Both the position numbers and the translations under genes were made by a program. DNA of 64,000 bases. Origin: Heliopora coerulea (taxonomy: Eukaryota; Cnidaria; Anthozoa; Scleralcyonacea; Helioporidae). A model generated the notes under the pieces. It saw only the letters and a program-made list of their open reading frames with translations. It had not been told where the DNA came from and searched no databases. The stretch is from contig JASJOG010000210.1 in the NCBI GenBank assembly GCA_030142905.1, positions 372,001-436,000 of the forward strand, given 5' to 3'. Of this stretch, positions 11,800 to 22,442 are shown in pieces. Positions within the stretch are counted from its first letter, which is position 1, and each line of letters starts with the position of its first letter.

Positions 11800-12535
11800 A
11801 CTCGCTCACTACCCAACTAAAGATGGCGAAACTAGTCTAAGCGTGCTTCGGACGCCCAGCAACCCGACGGATAAGGCCGCAACAGACATTGCACGGTTTA
11901 TGTCTGGTAAATTTTGTTTTATTCTTAGACTAGTGTTTGTCGTTTTTAGCATTTAAGACCGGTTTATCCACAAATACGCAGAATCACTTACAGTTTGTCA
12001 ACTACTCCTTGGGCTATGATGGCATGTTTGCCAACATCTGAAGATAGTTTACATGCAGCTGCCAACTGACTAAAACAAGCTGGAGATTTTTGCTACCTGT
12101 CTACACAGCTGAAAATGCAAGGGTGCCACTCCTTCGGTCATCTCTTGAAAGATTACTCATTTCATAGAAGTTATGGCCTCCGAATTAATGCAAAGGCTAC
12201 CTACTTCTGGTTTTATCTTCGAGTTTCCCTCTCTTAGATAATTAATATTCAAGGCTAAAGAGTCTTATTTGCGCTTGGCTAAATTTTTGCTGGCACTTGC
12301 AAAGATGGCACCCCAAACTTTGGTGGGCGGGAGCGTCGATTATCCCGTAGTTGACAGATGGTGTGCTTGACTTACTCTAGTGCTCAAATAGTTATGAATA
12401 TCGCAACTCGCACACTACCCAATTAAGGACAGTGGAAAGGGTCTCAGCTTCCTACGGGCTCCCAGCATTCCGCCAGCTAAGACCGCAACTGCACATTTCC
12501 CTTAAATGTGAAATGTCTGTTAAATTATTACTACT
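11800..12535. repeat. two copies of a dispersed repeat
   Basis: About 140 bases starting near 11800 (ctcgctcactacccaactaaag, then cggacgcccagcaacccg, then aaggccgcaac) recur near 12400 (ctcgcacactacccaattaagg, then cgggctcccagcattccg, then aagaccgcaac). They are about 600 bases apart, in the same orientation, and clearly diverged. They may be SINE copies or ends of one element. No coding potential was found between 11740 and 13850. Confidence 0.55.
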
Positions 12536-13857
12536 ATTTACGTAAATATAACTATTCTTTCTTCTGTTAATGTTTTCTAGTATTCATCAAATTTCAGTTG
12601 ATACTTTTATTAGAAATCATTTTAGGGGAAGTGCCATATGTTTTTCCTGTTCAATATTGTTCCAAAACTACAGTAACTCTGTACGATCAAAGATGTCCTA
12701 CACTTGACGGCCTAATACCTATATCACGAAACTTAATAATTTGTATGTCTTAGTATGCTAGAAACTCGTTAACTCACGGACTTCTTATTTTGTTTTCTTG
12801 TAGACTAAGTCCAGGTTGCACAGAAAGGAAATGGACGACAGACAGTGAATGTGGGAAATGACCTTAGATCTAATTGTTGACTGAAACTTTTTGGGGAGAG
12901 AACATTAGAAAAGAAAAACGTGCTTTTACTGTGCCGAGCACTTATGCGCATGTACTTAATTCTCGACAAAATTTGAGTTAGAATTTGGAAAGAAATTTAC
13001 TTAGACGACGAAAAGAACATAAAAACTGTTGGCGAGAAAAAAAATGGGTAGAAAATCTTATAGTTTGAATACAACAATTATTAAGCGATTTCAAATAGTG
13101 TTTTAGACGAACGCAATTAAATTACTTTTCCAGTGAATATATTATAAGTCGTGTTGTTGTCGTTCAATTTGATATACGAAGATATTAACAAATATGTGTA
13201 CATGGAAATGTGATGAAATGGGATAAGAAGAAATATTTTTATACTGTAAACATGGAATACCCCGTCTTACATGTCTCGGATGACAAGATCTCACGCCTAA
13301 GTACTGGTTTTCATCTGTAGGTTTACAGAACATGTCTATGGATACTCGTTTGCACTCTAACAAAACATCGAGTAATGCAATCTTACTCTCCTGCCATTCC
13401 CAAGTATATTTGGCAGTCACATAGTTGCCAAATATTAATGTTTCAAAAACCTTTCAAAAACTATAAATAGATGGTGCTTAGTAGACATGTCTTCTCAAAC
13501 TATCGCCTTCCCCCATGAAGAATATTAGCTTTTGTTAGGCGTTTTCTTCAGCTCATAGCAAAGGCATTTCTTAATTTCGGCAGATACAACAGATTTTTTT
13601 GTGTAGGTTAAGAGATTTAGGTGACATTCTGGAAAATACCGTTATCTTTACAACAAATGTTGTTGCAATGGTTTCTATCCACATATTGGCCATGTAGATT
13701 GGGTCGGATCCAGTGGAACACGTTAAATTTTGTGATGAAGATATGGCAATATCGAAGCACTTGAACTCGCCTGTGTTTCTCAAATTTAAGTCACATTTAA
13801 TGATTGCCTTCAGACGATGAGAATGATGAACTTATTCAACATATCAGACATATAAGG

Positions 13858-15560
13858 TGGCCTAGGACTGCCATAAGGATTTTATAAAAGCAAAATGAAA
13901 GTAAAATGAAAGCAAAATGAAAGTAAAATGAAAGCAAAATGAAAGTAAAATGAAAGCAAAATAAAAGTAAAATGAAAGCAAAATGAAAGTAAAATGAAAG
14001 CAAAATGAAAGTAAAATGAAAGCAAAATGAAAGTAAAATGAAAGCAAAATGAAAGTAAAATGAAAATAAAATAAAAATGATTTTAAAATAAAATAAAAAC
14101 GAAATTAAAACAAACTTAACAAAATTGAAATAAAACTAAAATGAAAGTAATTTTTTTATCATGGCCCAAAAATGCCATAGACCATAATACCTTGCTTATC
14201 CGTATGACCGATTGAAATGCGCATGCAGCAGTGTGAGACTAGCTGTCGAGGAGCGTTTGTTTACATCTGATCTCCTCAACTAAGGTGAGTTTCAACACCA
14301 TAAGTATTTTAGATTTTATGATGGGAGATTGTGCTTGTTATTAAATAAAACTGCAGAACACGAAATGAAACACCAAATACACTTGGTCGATCACAACACA
14401 TCGCTTTTGTTGCTCAATAATGCTATGAAAATATTCGACAAAATGTTATTTCACTAGAATAATGAAGCTACATAGTTTGGTCGTATCAGTTGTTATTAAG
14501 GTTATGATAAAAGGACAGTGGCGTAGGAAGCAGGGGGGCAACGGGGGTCGCGGCCCCGCCAACACTTTAGTTAGTGGGACCGCAATATTGTTCGGCTCCA
14601 CTTGAAGGCAGATATGGTAACAATATGCAAAGTGTGTCTTTAATTTTTCCCATCGCACGCACTTGCATTTCAAAATTAAAGTTGACAATTCGGTGCTGGG
14701 TTCTGATCTTTATATTACGATTAAGCTTTCCGAACGGAAAATCAATAGCCTAGACAATATTTAAAAATCTAATCTACAGAACATAACATTAACAACAATT
14801 CATATTTTATTATACTCAAGAGTTGCACACAGATTCCATTGAAACTCTGATAAAACAGTCACGTTTAGCATCGTTGAAATTAAAGGTCAAAAGAGTTAAA
14901 ACATTTTATAATTGCATTTAGTCTTGTAATGAATAAAATAGCAATCCTCGATAATATTCAGTACCATAGGTGTAAAATTGTAAGTAATGTCTCAGCATTG
15001 TCAACAATAAAATCGATGTAAACATTTAGTGAAAAACGCAAATCTTAAACTTAAATTTTGTTCCTGGCACTCCCCCACCCCACTTCGACTATCTTCCTAC
15101 GTCCATGTAAAAGTATTCGAAATTTGATGTTCATGCACTAACACAGCAGTTGTACTCGAGTAGTTTTAGACTTTTAAATAACTATGCAATACATACTTCA
15201 ATGGTAAATACCGTAGGTTTCAATATCGCTGCCAACGATCAGTACCTTGGGTCTTAGATTCGCTCACAAAATAAGCAAGATTTAACCTTAACAACTCTTT
15301 TCCATTGGTCAGCAGGCAGAATAGTAAGGCATTATGGTCTATTGCAGTTGTGGGCCACTAAGTGATTTATCATGAAGTGATTTTTAAATCCCCTCGTGGA
15401 AAATAGTTGCACACTGGTGCAATACGTGTTTCCATCGGTCATAGGGAGAAGCAATGCATTATGGTCTATGGCAGTTCTGGACCGTGGAGATAATTACTTT
15501 CATTTTAATTTTGTTTCAGTTTTGTTTCAGTTTTGTTTGGTTTGTTTTAATTTTTTTTCG
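13858..15560. mobile_element. non-autonomous element with long inverted ends carrying minisatellite
   Basis: The stretch 14141-14210 (aaaatgaaagtaat..., then tgccatagaccataat..cttgct...tatgacc) reappears as its reverse complement at 15425-15512 (ggtcatagg...tgcattatggtctatggcagttctgg...attactttcatttt). A partial second copy lies at 15308-15365. Outside both, the A-rich/T-rich arms (gaaattaaaacaaac against gtttgttttaattttttttcg) also mirror each other. This suggests a MITE-like DNA transposon of about 1.4-1.7 kb with degenerate ends. No transposase is visible inside, and the exact ends and target duplication are not resolved. Confidence 0.55.
13880..14090 (+). repeat. minisatellite of AAAATGAAAGY units
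   Basis: An 11-base unit alternates aaaatgaaagc and aaaatgaaagt for about 17 copies and then decays into A-rich variants until about 14150. The repetitive minus-strand Phe/Leu/Ser frame through it is not a gene. Confidence 0.95.
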
Positions 15561-15854
15561 TTCAAATCCGTGGCGAGATTATTCTTATTATCTTTGCACC
15601 CAAAATGTTTTTTTCTTTTTTGGAATTTTTCTGATTTTCTTAACTCTGCTGTGTTTTATTTTCTTCGAACATTCGCATAGTCAAACCTTTAAAATTAGAA
15701 TAAATAAACAAGTGATGGTAAAGTTAGTGTATAAAGGTGGTGTAAAATCCGGTACTGGGACGGTTAGATGTGGATTTTGGTTTGGGTAATGTGACCCAAG
15801 ATAATCCGTCGTTGAATTTAAAGTCCACGAAAGAAAACAAACATAAGATTTTAA

Positions 15855-15890
15855 TCTCCGGAAGAAGAGCCTTCGCTCGAAATGTCGAGA
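15855..15890 (+). ncRNA. hammerhead-like motif at the 5' end of the LINE
   Basis: TCTC (15855-15858) can pair with GAGA (15887-15890). Between them lie CGGAAGA (the hammerhead core with U4 changed to G), a perfect 4-bp stem GAGC/GCTC with loop CTTC, GAAA, and the triplet GTC (15884-15886). The fold and order copy the PLE motifs elsewhere in the window. The changed core U would be expected to abolish cleavage in this copy. Confidence 0.4.
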
Positions 15891-16003
15891 AGCTTGTTTT
15901 CTATATTTTAGATAGTGCATAACCTCAAAAACGCCGTTGTTTTATCGAAGCTATCTAAACTGGACCTCCGCGCCTCGGAATTCCTGAAAAAGTAGCTGAG
16001 TCC

Positions 16004-17163
16004 ATGCTGAAGCTTGGTAAAGATATTAAGCAGGAATGTGGTAATGTACAAATAATTTTCTCAAATATCATAAAAAGAACTGATGATCTGAGTCTGAACA
16101 CTAAAATAAGTCGTTGTAACGAATTACTTGAAGTAGAATGCTCAGAACAAAGATGGGGATTGATAAACAACGATAATATATGCCAAAAACATCTAAATAG
16201 TTATGGGGTACATCTTAATAAAAGTGGTTCCGCGCAATTAGCTAGGAACATTAAAAATTATTTGAATAATAATTGGCTAGAAAAAGTTAATAATAATGTC
16301 ACTGGAGACCACACGGGCCCACTCAACTATCAAATAAGTGATGATGATAAAACAATATATCCAAAACTTAAGGGATTTGAGATCGGTCTGTTGAATATTA
16401 CTAGTTTGGTAAAACACATTGAAGAACTTAACGTATTTATCTCAAACTTGCCATTCGATATACTTTGTATTAACGAAACCAGACTTGATAAATCTATGAA
16501 TGATCTCCAGGTAAAATTAGCTGGTTATGAAATTGTCAGACGAGATAGAAATCGATCAGGTGGAGGAGTAGCTATTTATATAAGAAGCTGTATCCCGTAT
16601 ATAAAAAAACCGACTTAATCCTACAGGATGTGGTGGCCATTTGTTTAGAAATTAAAAAGCCAAAAGCAAAACCTTTATTGATCTCTACTTGGTATCGCCC
16701 TCCAAATGCAAATTGTGAATTTTTTTCCCATTTTGAAAACTTCTTAAAGAAAATTGATAATGGGAAAAGTGAAGTTGTGATAACGGGTGACTTCAACTGT
16801 GACTTGCTCAAAATAGTTGTTCACAACAACAACAACTTAAAACGACTTAGAGATCTCATTGACATTTATTAATTACAGCAGCATATAGAGACTCCTACAA
16901 GAATACGTTTGTCAACAGAAACATTATTAGATATTATGATCACTAGAAGTGATGATAATAAAACAAGTGGTTCTGGTGTAATTGAGATGGGAATAAGCGA
17001 TCACAATATGGTATATAATTGTAGAAAAATTAGCGTTCCTCGACAAGAACCTAAAATTGTAGAAACAAGGCAATTTAAAAACTTTAATACCGTACAATTT
17101 CAAAATAATTTAGGACAAGCTCTTAAATATTTCACGTATAATTCTGACCCAAACCAAGCATAG
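16004..17163 (+). pseudogene. LINE ORF, SGNH-like hydrolase segment plus APE endonuclease
   Basis: The first 100 residues resemble the C-terminal half of an SGNH-type esterase, ending with the GVHLNKSGSAQLARNI block, whose His is the expected catalytic His. Such domains are known in some CR1-clade elements. APE endonuclease follows: LLNITSLV near 16390, the catalytic INETRLD near 16470, SGGGVAIYI near 16560, WYRPPNA near 16690, GDFN near 16785 and the SDHN end block near 17000. An in-frame stop at about 16617 and further breaks at about 16870-16905 split the gene. The esterase N-terminal Ser block is not visible, so the domain is incomplete or starts in the broken 15890-16000 region. Confidence 0.75.
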
Positions 17164-17225
17164 AGAGAGTGGAAATCAATCTTTCTTAGATTGCGGATAT
17201 CCATGCCCCGTGTCGTACTAGAAAA

Positions 17226-19207
17226 GTGAAAAGTGAATTTAGCCCATGGCTGAATGAAAATATTAAGAAATTTAGCCATCATAGAGATTACCTTAAAAGG
17301 AAAGCAATACAACTAAATTCACTCACCTATTATGAAGCATACAAAAGATGTAAAAATCAGGTTACTTCACTTATTAGGGAAACTAAAGCATCATATTTTA
17401 AAATAAATTTAGAAAATTGCACAACTAATAAAGATAGCTGGAAATACATTAACGAACTGCTCAATAGGAAATCACAAACCACAACTATTAACGAAATTGA
17501 GGTTGATGAAAGAATAATTACAGGAAATCAGAATATAGCCAATGAATTTAATAAATTCTGTTGCGAGATTAGACCAAAACTTTGCGAGGACATACCACCA
17601 AATAATATTGACCCTTTGCAATGGTATCACCTAGTGAATCTTCTTTTATACTAATATCTGAAAGTGAACTGATGAAGGTTTTTGAGAGGTTAAAATTATC
17701 TAAAGCATCTGGCCTGGATAAAATTACTAACAAATTACTAAAAGCAGCAGGACATATTATTTGTGAAACTTTATTATATATTTTCAATTTAGTTCTAGCT
17801 ACTGGTATATTCCCCGACGACCTAAAAATAGCTAAAGTAATCCCTATTTATAAAAAGGGGGATAAAAAGAACTGTGGAAATTACAGACATATTTCAGTTC
17901 TACCAGTTATTGCTAAAATTATGGAAAAACTTATATGCGATAAATTAAGTAAATTTTTGAAAGATAACAATATTATCTCAAAACAACAATCAGGATTTCG
18001 TAAGTATCATTCCACAGAAACGTCTTTATTGCAAGCAACAGATAAATGGCTGATGAACATTGACAGGGGTTTAAGTAACGGTGTATTGTTCCTCGACCTA
18101 AAGAAAGCGTTTGATACTGTAGATCATCAAATACTTTTACCCAAACTCGAACTATATGGCGTAAAAAATCATGCTCTTAGTCTGTTTAAATCATATTTAG
18201 ATAATAGAATGCAAATTTGTGTACTACAAGGTACAAAGTCAAAGCCAAAAAAAATTCTATGTGGTGTTCCACAAGGATCAAATCTAGGACCATTGTCGTT
18301 TTCCCTCTATATTAATGACTTTCCTAACTGTCTTCAAAATACTCAAGTTTCGATGTTTGCAGATGATACCAACTTGTCTAGTTCAGGAACTTCACCAACT
18401 GACATTGAAAACAAGATCAATGCAGATCTACATAATGTCAATACTTGGCTAACAGCAAACAAGTTGACTTTAAATATTAAAAAAACAGAGTTTATGCTAA
18501 TAGCATCAAAAAAGAGACTAAAGCAATTTACTGAAACTCCAAATATTATAATTGGAAGGCATGAAATAAAGCTAGTAATAAATAAGAAAGTATTAGGAAT
18601 TATTCTTGATGAAGAGTTAAAATGGAATGAACATAATGATGAACAGTGCAAAAAGATATCTAAATCTATCAGCTTATTAAGAAGATCAAGACGGTATGTA
18701 AACCAAAATGCACTGATGAATATTTATAACTCACTAATCCTTCCTCATTTCACTTACTGTTTTACGGTATGGAATGATGGTAGTCGTGCACACTTGAATA
18801 AGCTGTACAAATTGCAGAAAGGAGCTGCCCGTGTTATAACGGGATCTAGTTACGATGTTAGGTCGAAGGAGATTTTTGCTGATTTGAGATGGGCTCCGAT
18901 TGAAAACATTTTAAAGAAACGGGAATTAAACATTACTTTTAAAGCATTACAAGGACAATTACCAGAATATATATCTGAAATGTTTAATATCAGAAATAAT
19001 GTTATGTATCACCTAAGAAGCAACGATCGAAAACTTCATTTAACCAAACCTAATACAGATTTCATGAAAAAGTCCTTCTCACATAAGTCAGCGTCTGCAT
19101 GGAACAAATTGCCTCGCGATGTAGTTTCTGAGTATCAAACTCTATCTACGACAAGATTTAAAAATCTAATTGATCACTATTTCCAAAATTTAGAAAACAG
19201 TAATTGA
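17226..19207 (+). pseudogene. LINE reverse transcriptase, largely open
   Basis: A linker (17226-17654) joins a long reverse transcriptase reading frame (17621-19207) after a frameshift near 17630. Visible RT blocks are SKASGLDKI, YKKGDKKNCGNYRHISVLP, QQSGFRKYHSTET, FLDLKKAFDTVDH, GVPQGSNLGP and the catalytic MFADDTN near 18355-18375. A C-terminal thumb-type region and conserved Trp-rich tail (ASAWNKLPRDV) complete the protein. All catalytic Asp residues are present. The PQGS box is typical of CR1/Jockey-type LINEs. The RT is more intact than the endonuclease half upstream. Confidence 0.9.
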
Positions 19208-19559
19208 TAACGGTTTTAAGATTGTTCAAGACATTTCAGGACGACACTTGTTTGATCTGCATGAATTTGGGCTTGTGTGGATTCTAAACCTTTGTATGAT
19301 GTTAATTGTAAGTTATGTTTATATATATTATTAATGATTGGTATTTTGTAATATAATTAGTATATAGATAGGTTGTAAATAAGATAGTTATTATAGGGTG
19401 AAGCTGATTAGTATGTAGGCTTTGCAATTTTTTGGAATTTAATAGATTTTTAGAGTAAAGCACGGCCCATTGAAAAACAGCTTAGTGTGCTGAGTGGCTA
19501 CCGTGCAGAAATAATCTTAAATAAATAAATAAATAAATAAAAATAAATAAGATTTTAAG

Positions 19560-20227
19560 TGTGTTTCTCGTAGATGCGACTGATAGAATTACAGTGTGAG
19601 GGGTACAATTGAGGATGGCGAGAACATTATTTTGGCATCGACTGTTCCGATTAGCAACGACCGTTTACCAAACAGAAAATTGTGTCGGTGAGCTCGAAGT
19701 GTTTTCTCGGATAATAAGATGGCTAATGGTATAACTGTATTATTTCCTCACAAACATGAAAAACGCCCGCAATCCACTGGAAAAGTTTGCCGTGCAATGC
19801 AGGACATATTATTTTGATCAATTTGTTTAAAATTTTTCCATGTGAGATGGGAAGATGGATTCTGAAGCATGAAGGGTTACACCGAGTCATTCGGAGACGC
19901 CGTTAACATTTCTTCCAGATATTGCAGTTCTTAAATATTTGTCAAAATTGGCTGTGCAATTTCCACCACCCAATGCTACAGAATCCCAACCTTACTGTCG
20001 GGTTTCCAAACGGTGAAGTTTAAATGAAGGTTGACTTGGCATACTCCCCTTCAAAGATTGAGAATCGGAAACTGCCTATTTCTTATGTATATTCTGTCTG
20101 TGTTGCCTTCAAAGCAAAGTTCTACAATCCTGCTGATGCAAGATTATTAGGCATCATATCTAGCATAATAATGAGCATTTTCATATCTGGCAAACACACT
20201 TGTCATAATCGAAGTCAATTAATGCGA
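19560..20227. other. no recognisable gene
   Basis: Short frames only; no motif, repeat family or signal was recognised. Confidence 0.4.
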
Positions 20228-20261
20228 AAGGTCTGAATACTGCCGAAATGTTGAGGGTGGT

Positions 20262-20300
20262 TTACTAACGTTTCGAGCGAAGGCCCTTCGTCAGAGCAGA
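20262..20300 (-). ncRNA. hammerhead-ribozyme-like motif in PLE terminal repeat
   Basis: On the minus strand CTGACGA (20289-20295) is followed by one extra base, a 4-bp stem (GGGC with GCUC, one G-U), GAAAC (20270-20274) and GTT. The flanks AGTA and TGCT can form stem I with one wobble pair. The inverted partner at about 20980-21012 keeps the stem and GAAAC but lacks the CTGACGA core. The architecture equals that at 259-299. Confidence 0.5.
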
Positions 20301-20599
20301 GAGAAAACATAGGAGGATCGAAAAACACGAAATATATATGAAGGAAAATGGTCATGTGGCAACAAATGGCCAATCAGAATAGAAAAACGAAAACAAATGG
20401 AAATGAGATAGTGGCTCGTCACTCGCTTAAAATATCATCGATCAGCAAACTAGGAAGGTATGTCAAACATAATATAGGTGAGTGAAAGCTACACAAAAGA
20501 GCTAAGTAGCTATTATTTACGCCCACCCGTGCAAAGCAAAAACATTAGCGACAAAGGGATTAAGTGAAAGGAAAACGTTAAAACATTAGTCACAAAGAG

Positions 20600-20950
20600 A
20601 TTAAGTAAAACAAAAACGTTTTTTGAGTCCGTGAAGGTAAATGGTTCCAATTTTAAAGATGAGACGCATTTCCTGTCTTTTGCAATTATTATTACCGCGA
20701 AAAATTTGGGAGATGGTACAAACTTTCATGTCGGAGTAAGAATGATAGGCAGTATTAAAATGTCGGGCGACAGGTTTGTCGACGTCTCCATTGCTTATGG
20801 AGAGAAGATGTTCGACAAATCTGTCGGATAAGTGTCTACCCGTTTCTCCAATGTTGAGCAGACAGTATCTACTGCACGAAATGCAGTAAATGAGGTTGGA
20901 AGAGACACATGTGAAACAATGTCGAACAACGAAATTAGATTTGGGTCCCG
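20600..20950 (-). pseudogene. PLE GIY-YIG endonuclease, C-terminal fragment
   Basis: The minus strand reads NLIYCISCSRYCLLNIGETG, then RHLSDRFVEH, then VARHFN..YHSYSDMKV. This is the GIY-YIG nuclease with Cys-rich lead-in typical of Penelope-like elements. IYCISC stands for the GIY block and LNIGETGR for the YIG block; in the second block Asn replaces the usual Tyr (a catalytic-site change). The expected Arg/His-containing helix (RHLSDRF) is present. No RT is attached. Confidence 0.8.
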
Positions 20951-21052
20951 AAATGCATGTAGAGGCGTTAAGAAAAGAGCACGAAAGGGCCTTCGCTCGA
21001 AACGTTAGTAAATCACCCTCAACATTTCGGCAGTACTCAGACCTTTCCGATT

Positions 21053-21892
21053 ATTTCACTTCGATTTCCACACTGCCTACGCAGCACTCCATTTTTATTT
21101 CATGCACTTGTCATAACTTTGTCTGACATAGTTCTCTCAAATCAAATAACTGACGGGGAAAGAAATCAAATTCATCGGGTAATATCGAAGGATTTTGTGG
21201 GAACTACATCTCCAGGTTGGTGGTCCTCAAGCGTACTTCCTACCCATCGTGTCTGTTTCTACCTAGTCAGATTCTATAGGAACGAGTATCTCTATACGTA
21301 CCAAATTCTTTGAACGAAGACACTCAAATAATCAATCAAATTATAGGCGTATATTCTCACCGACGCCTATGCAGTTGAGCAATTTAATTGAAACACTTCA
21401 TTTCTGAACACCTATTAGACCTCACAAGAACTAGACTCAATCTACAGTAATGGAGCACTGAAAAGTAATGGAATCGAGAGTAAGGAAAGCAAGAAACAAG
21501 ACAAATTCAACAAACGAGCATTAGCGTCGCGACAAATGTAGCTACTATGGGGACATTAAAATCAACGACGTCAACTTGAAAGACGACGTCGTTCAAAATT
21601 TCGGCATTTAGAGAAACCACAGTGTGGTGCACTTAACAGCGGTTTGTTATGTGCACGAGAACATGTTTCAATGCTATAAATTTTACCTGCAAGTTTTTAT
21701 GTAACGGCAACCACAAATATAAAGAGGAGAATACGAATAACCGAAGACATTCCTTTGTCTTTGGTATCAGCAGTAACAGGCGCGAGTATAAGTCACAACG
21801 GGTCTTACTTCCAAAAGTTTTCTTCCACGAAGATCACAAATGCTATGGTAAACAATACGAATGCTATGGTAAATCATTTCCGGAATGACATA
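21053..21892. other. no recognisable gene
   Basis: Only short stop-bounded frames without domain signals were seen. Confidence 0.35.
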
Positions 21893-22441
21893 TACCGTAA
21901 ATGATCGATTAAGCGCTGCGGAGCTTATTTGCATTTTTCCAATTAAAGATGCGGCGTTTATTATTATTAGTGTAATATATAGAGAATAAAGAAGGCACGT
22001 ATTATTGTCGGGTACGTCCCTATAGAACTTTCAAGTCTATTTGATTATTTTCTGAAGGCAGACGAATCAAATAGCGTCTTAGCTGAAGTTACGGGGAAGA
22101 GAAAGCGCGAGGTTGGGCTGGTGGTTCCCGCAAAGTTTACAGGATACACCGTAAATCGACGACATGCACAGGTGCTGGACTCAGAGTTGAGCAAGAAGGA
22201 GGAGAAATTTATACACCTAGAATTATTATACGAACTCAGTTGTAAGAGATATCCTACATTAAAACTTTAGAACTCTCGAATTGGTCATGACCTCCTTTCT
22301 CAATCATGTTATGATATCTCGGTGCAGCGTTTATTTATAAATCCTCAAATTGGCGCCGCGGCGCTAATTCGAGAGCGGCGCTTATTTTGGTTAGCGGCGC
22401 TTATTTCGGTTAGCGGCGCTTAATCGATCACTTACGGTATG
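21893..22441. mobile_element. 0.55 kb MITE with matching ends
   Basis: TACCGTAAATGATCGATTAA followed by gcgctgcgg at the left end is mirrored at the right end by ..gcggcgcttaatcgatcacttacggta. The termini can be read as CCGTAARTGATCGATTAAGCGC flanked by TA on both sides, a Tc1/mariner-like target duplication, though the TA could instead belong to the TIR. Near the right end a gcggcgctta unit is repeated three to four times (22355-22420), giving a GC-rich patch unlike the surroundings. No coding sequence is inside. Confidence 0.75.
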
Positions 22442-22442
22442 A

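Larger units (their letters stand above)
15855..19550 (+). mobile_element. CR1-like non-LTR retrotransposon (LINE)
   Basis: Coding blocks run hydrolase-like domain, APE endonuclease, reverse transcriptase, then a 3' UTR ending in an (AAAT)n tail (19517-19550). This order and the simple-repeat tail suit the CR1/L2/Jockey group. ATAAGATTTTAA occurs just before 15855 (15843-15854) and at the tail end (19547-19558), a candidate target duplication; four of its bases overlap the tail repeat, so eight are informative. Several frameshifts in the 5' half make this copy non-autonomous. The 3' UTR (19208-19516) shows no gene. Confidence 0.85.
20228..21052 (-). mobile_element. Penelope-like element remnant with inverted terminal repeats
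   Basis: About 60 bases at the left (aggtctgaatactgccgaaatg through ttcgagcgaaggccc) recur inverted at 20988-21050. Between them, on the minus strand, lies a GIY-YIG endonuclease end. This is the layout of a PLE pseudo-LTR copy: a sense terminal repeat at the 3' end (left) and an inverted one at the truncated 5' end (right). The reverse transcriptase is missing, so the copy is heavily 5' truncated. Confidence 0.75.

Noticed and set aside
13862..14047. Minus-strand frame rich in Phe/Leu/Ser
   Set aside because: It is the translation of an 11-base minisatellite.
15396..15789. Overlapping plus-strand hydrophobic frames
   Set aside because: They are T-rich low-complexity sequence in the inverted arm of a repeat.
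22340..22420. CpG island or rDNA fragment (gcggcgc runs)
   Set aside because: The GC-rich patch is confined to a repeated 10-base unit at the end of a MITE.
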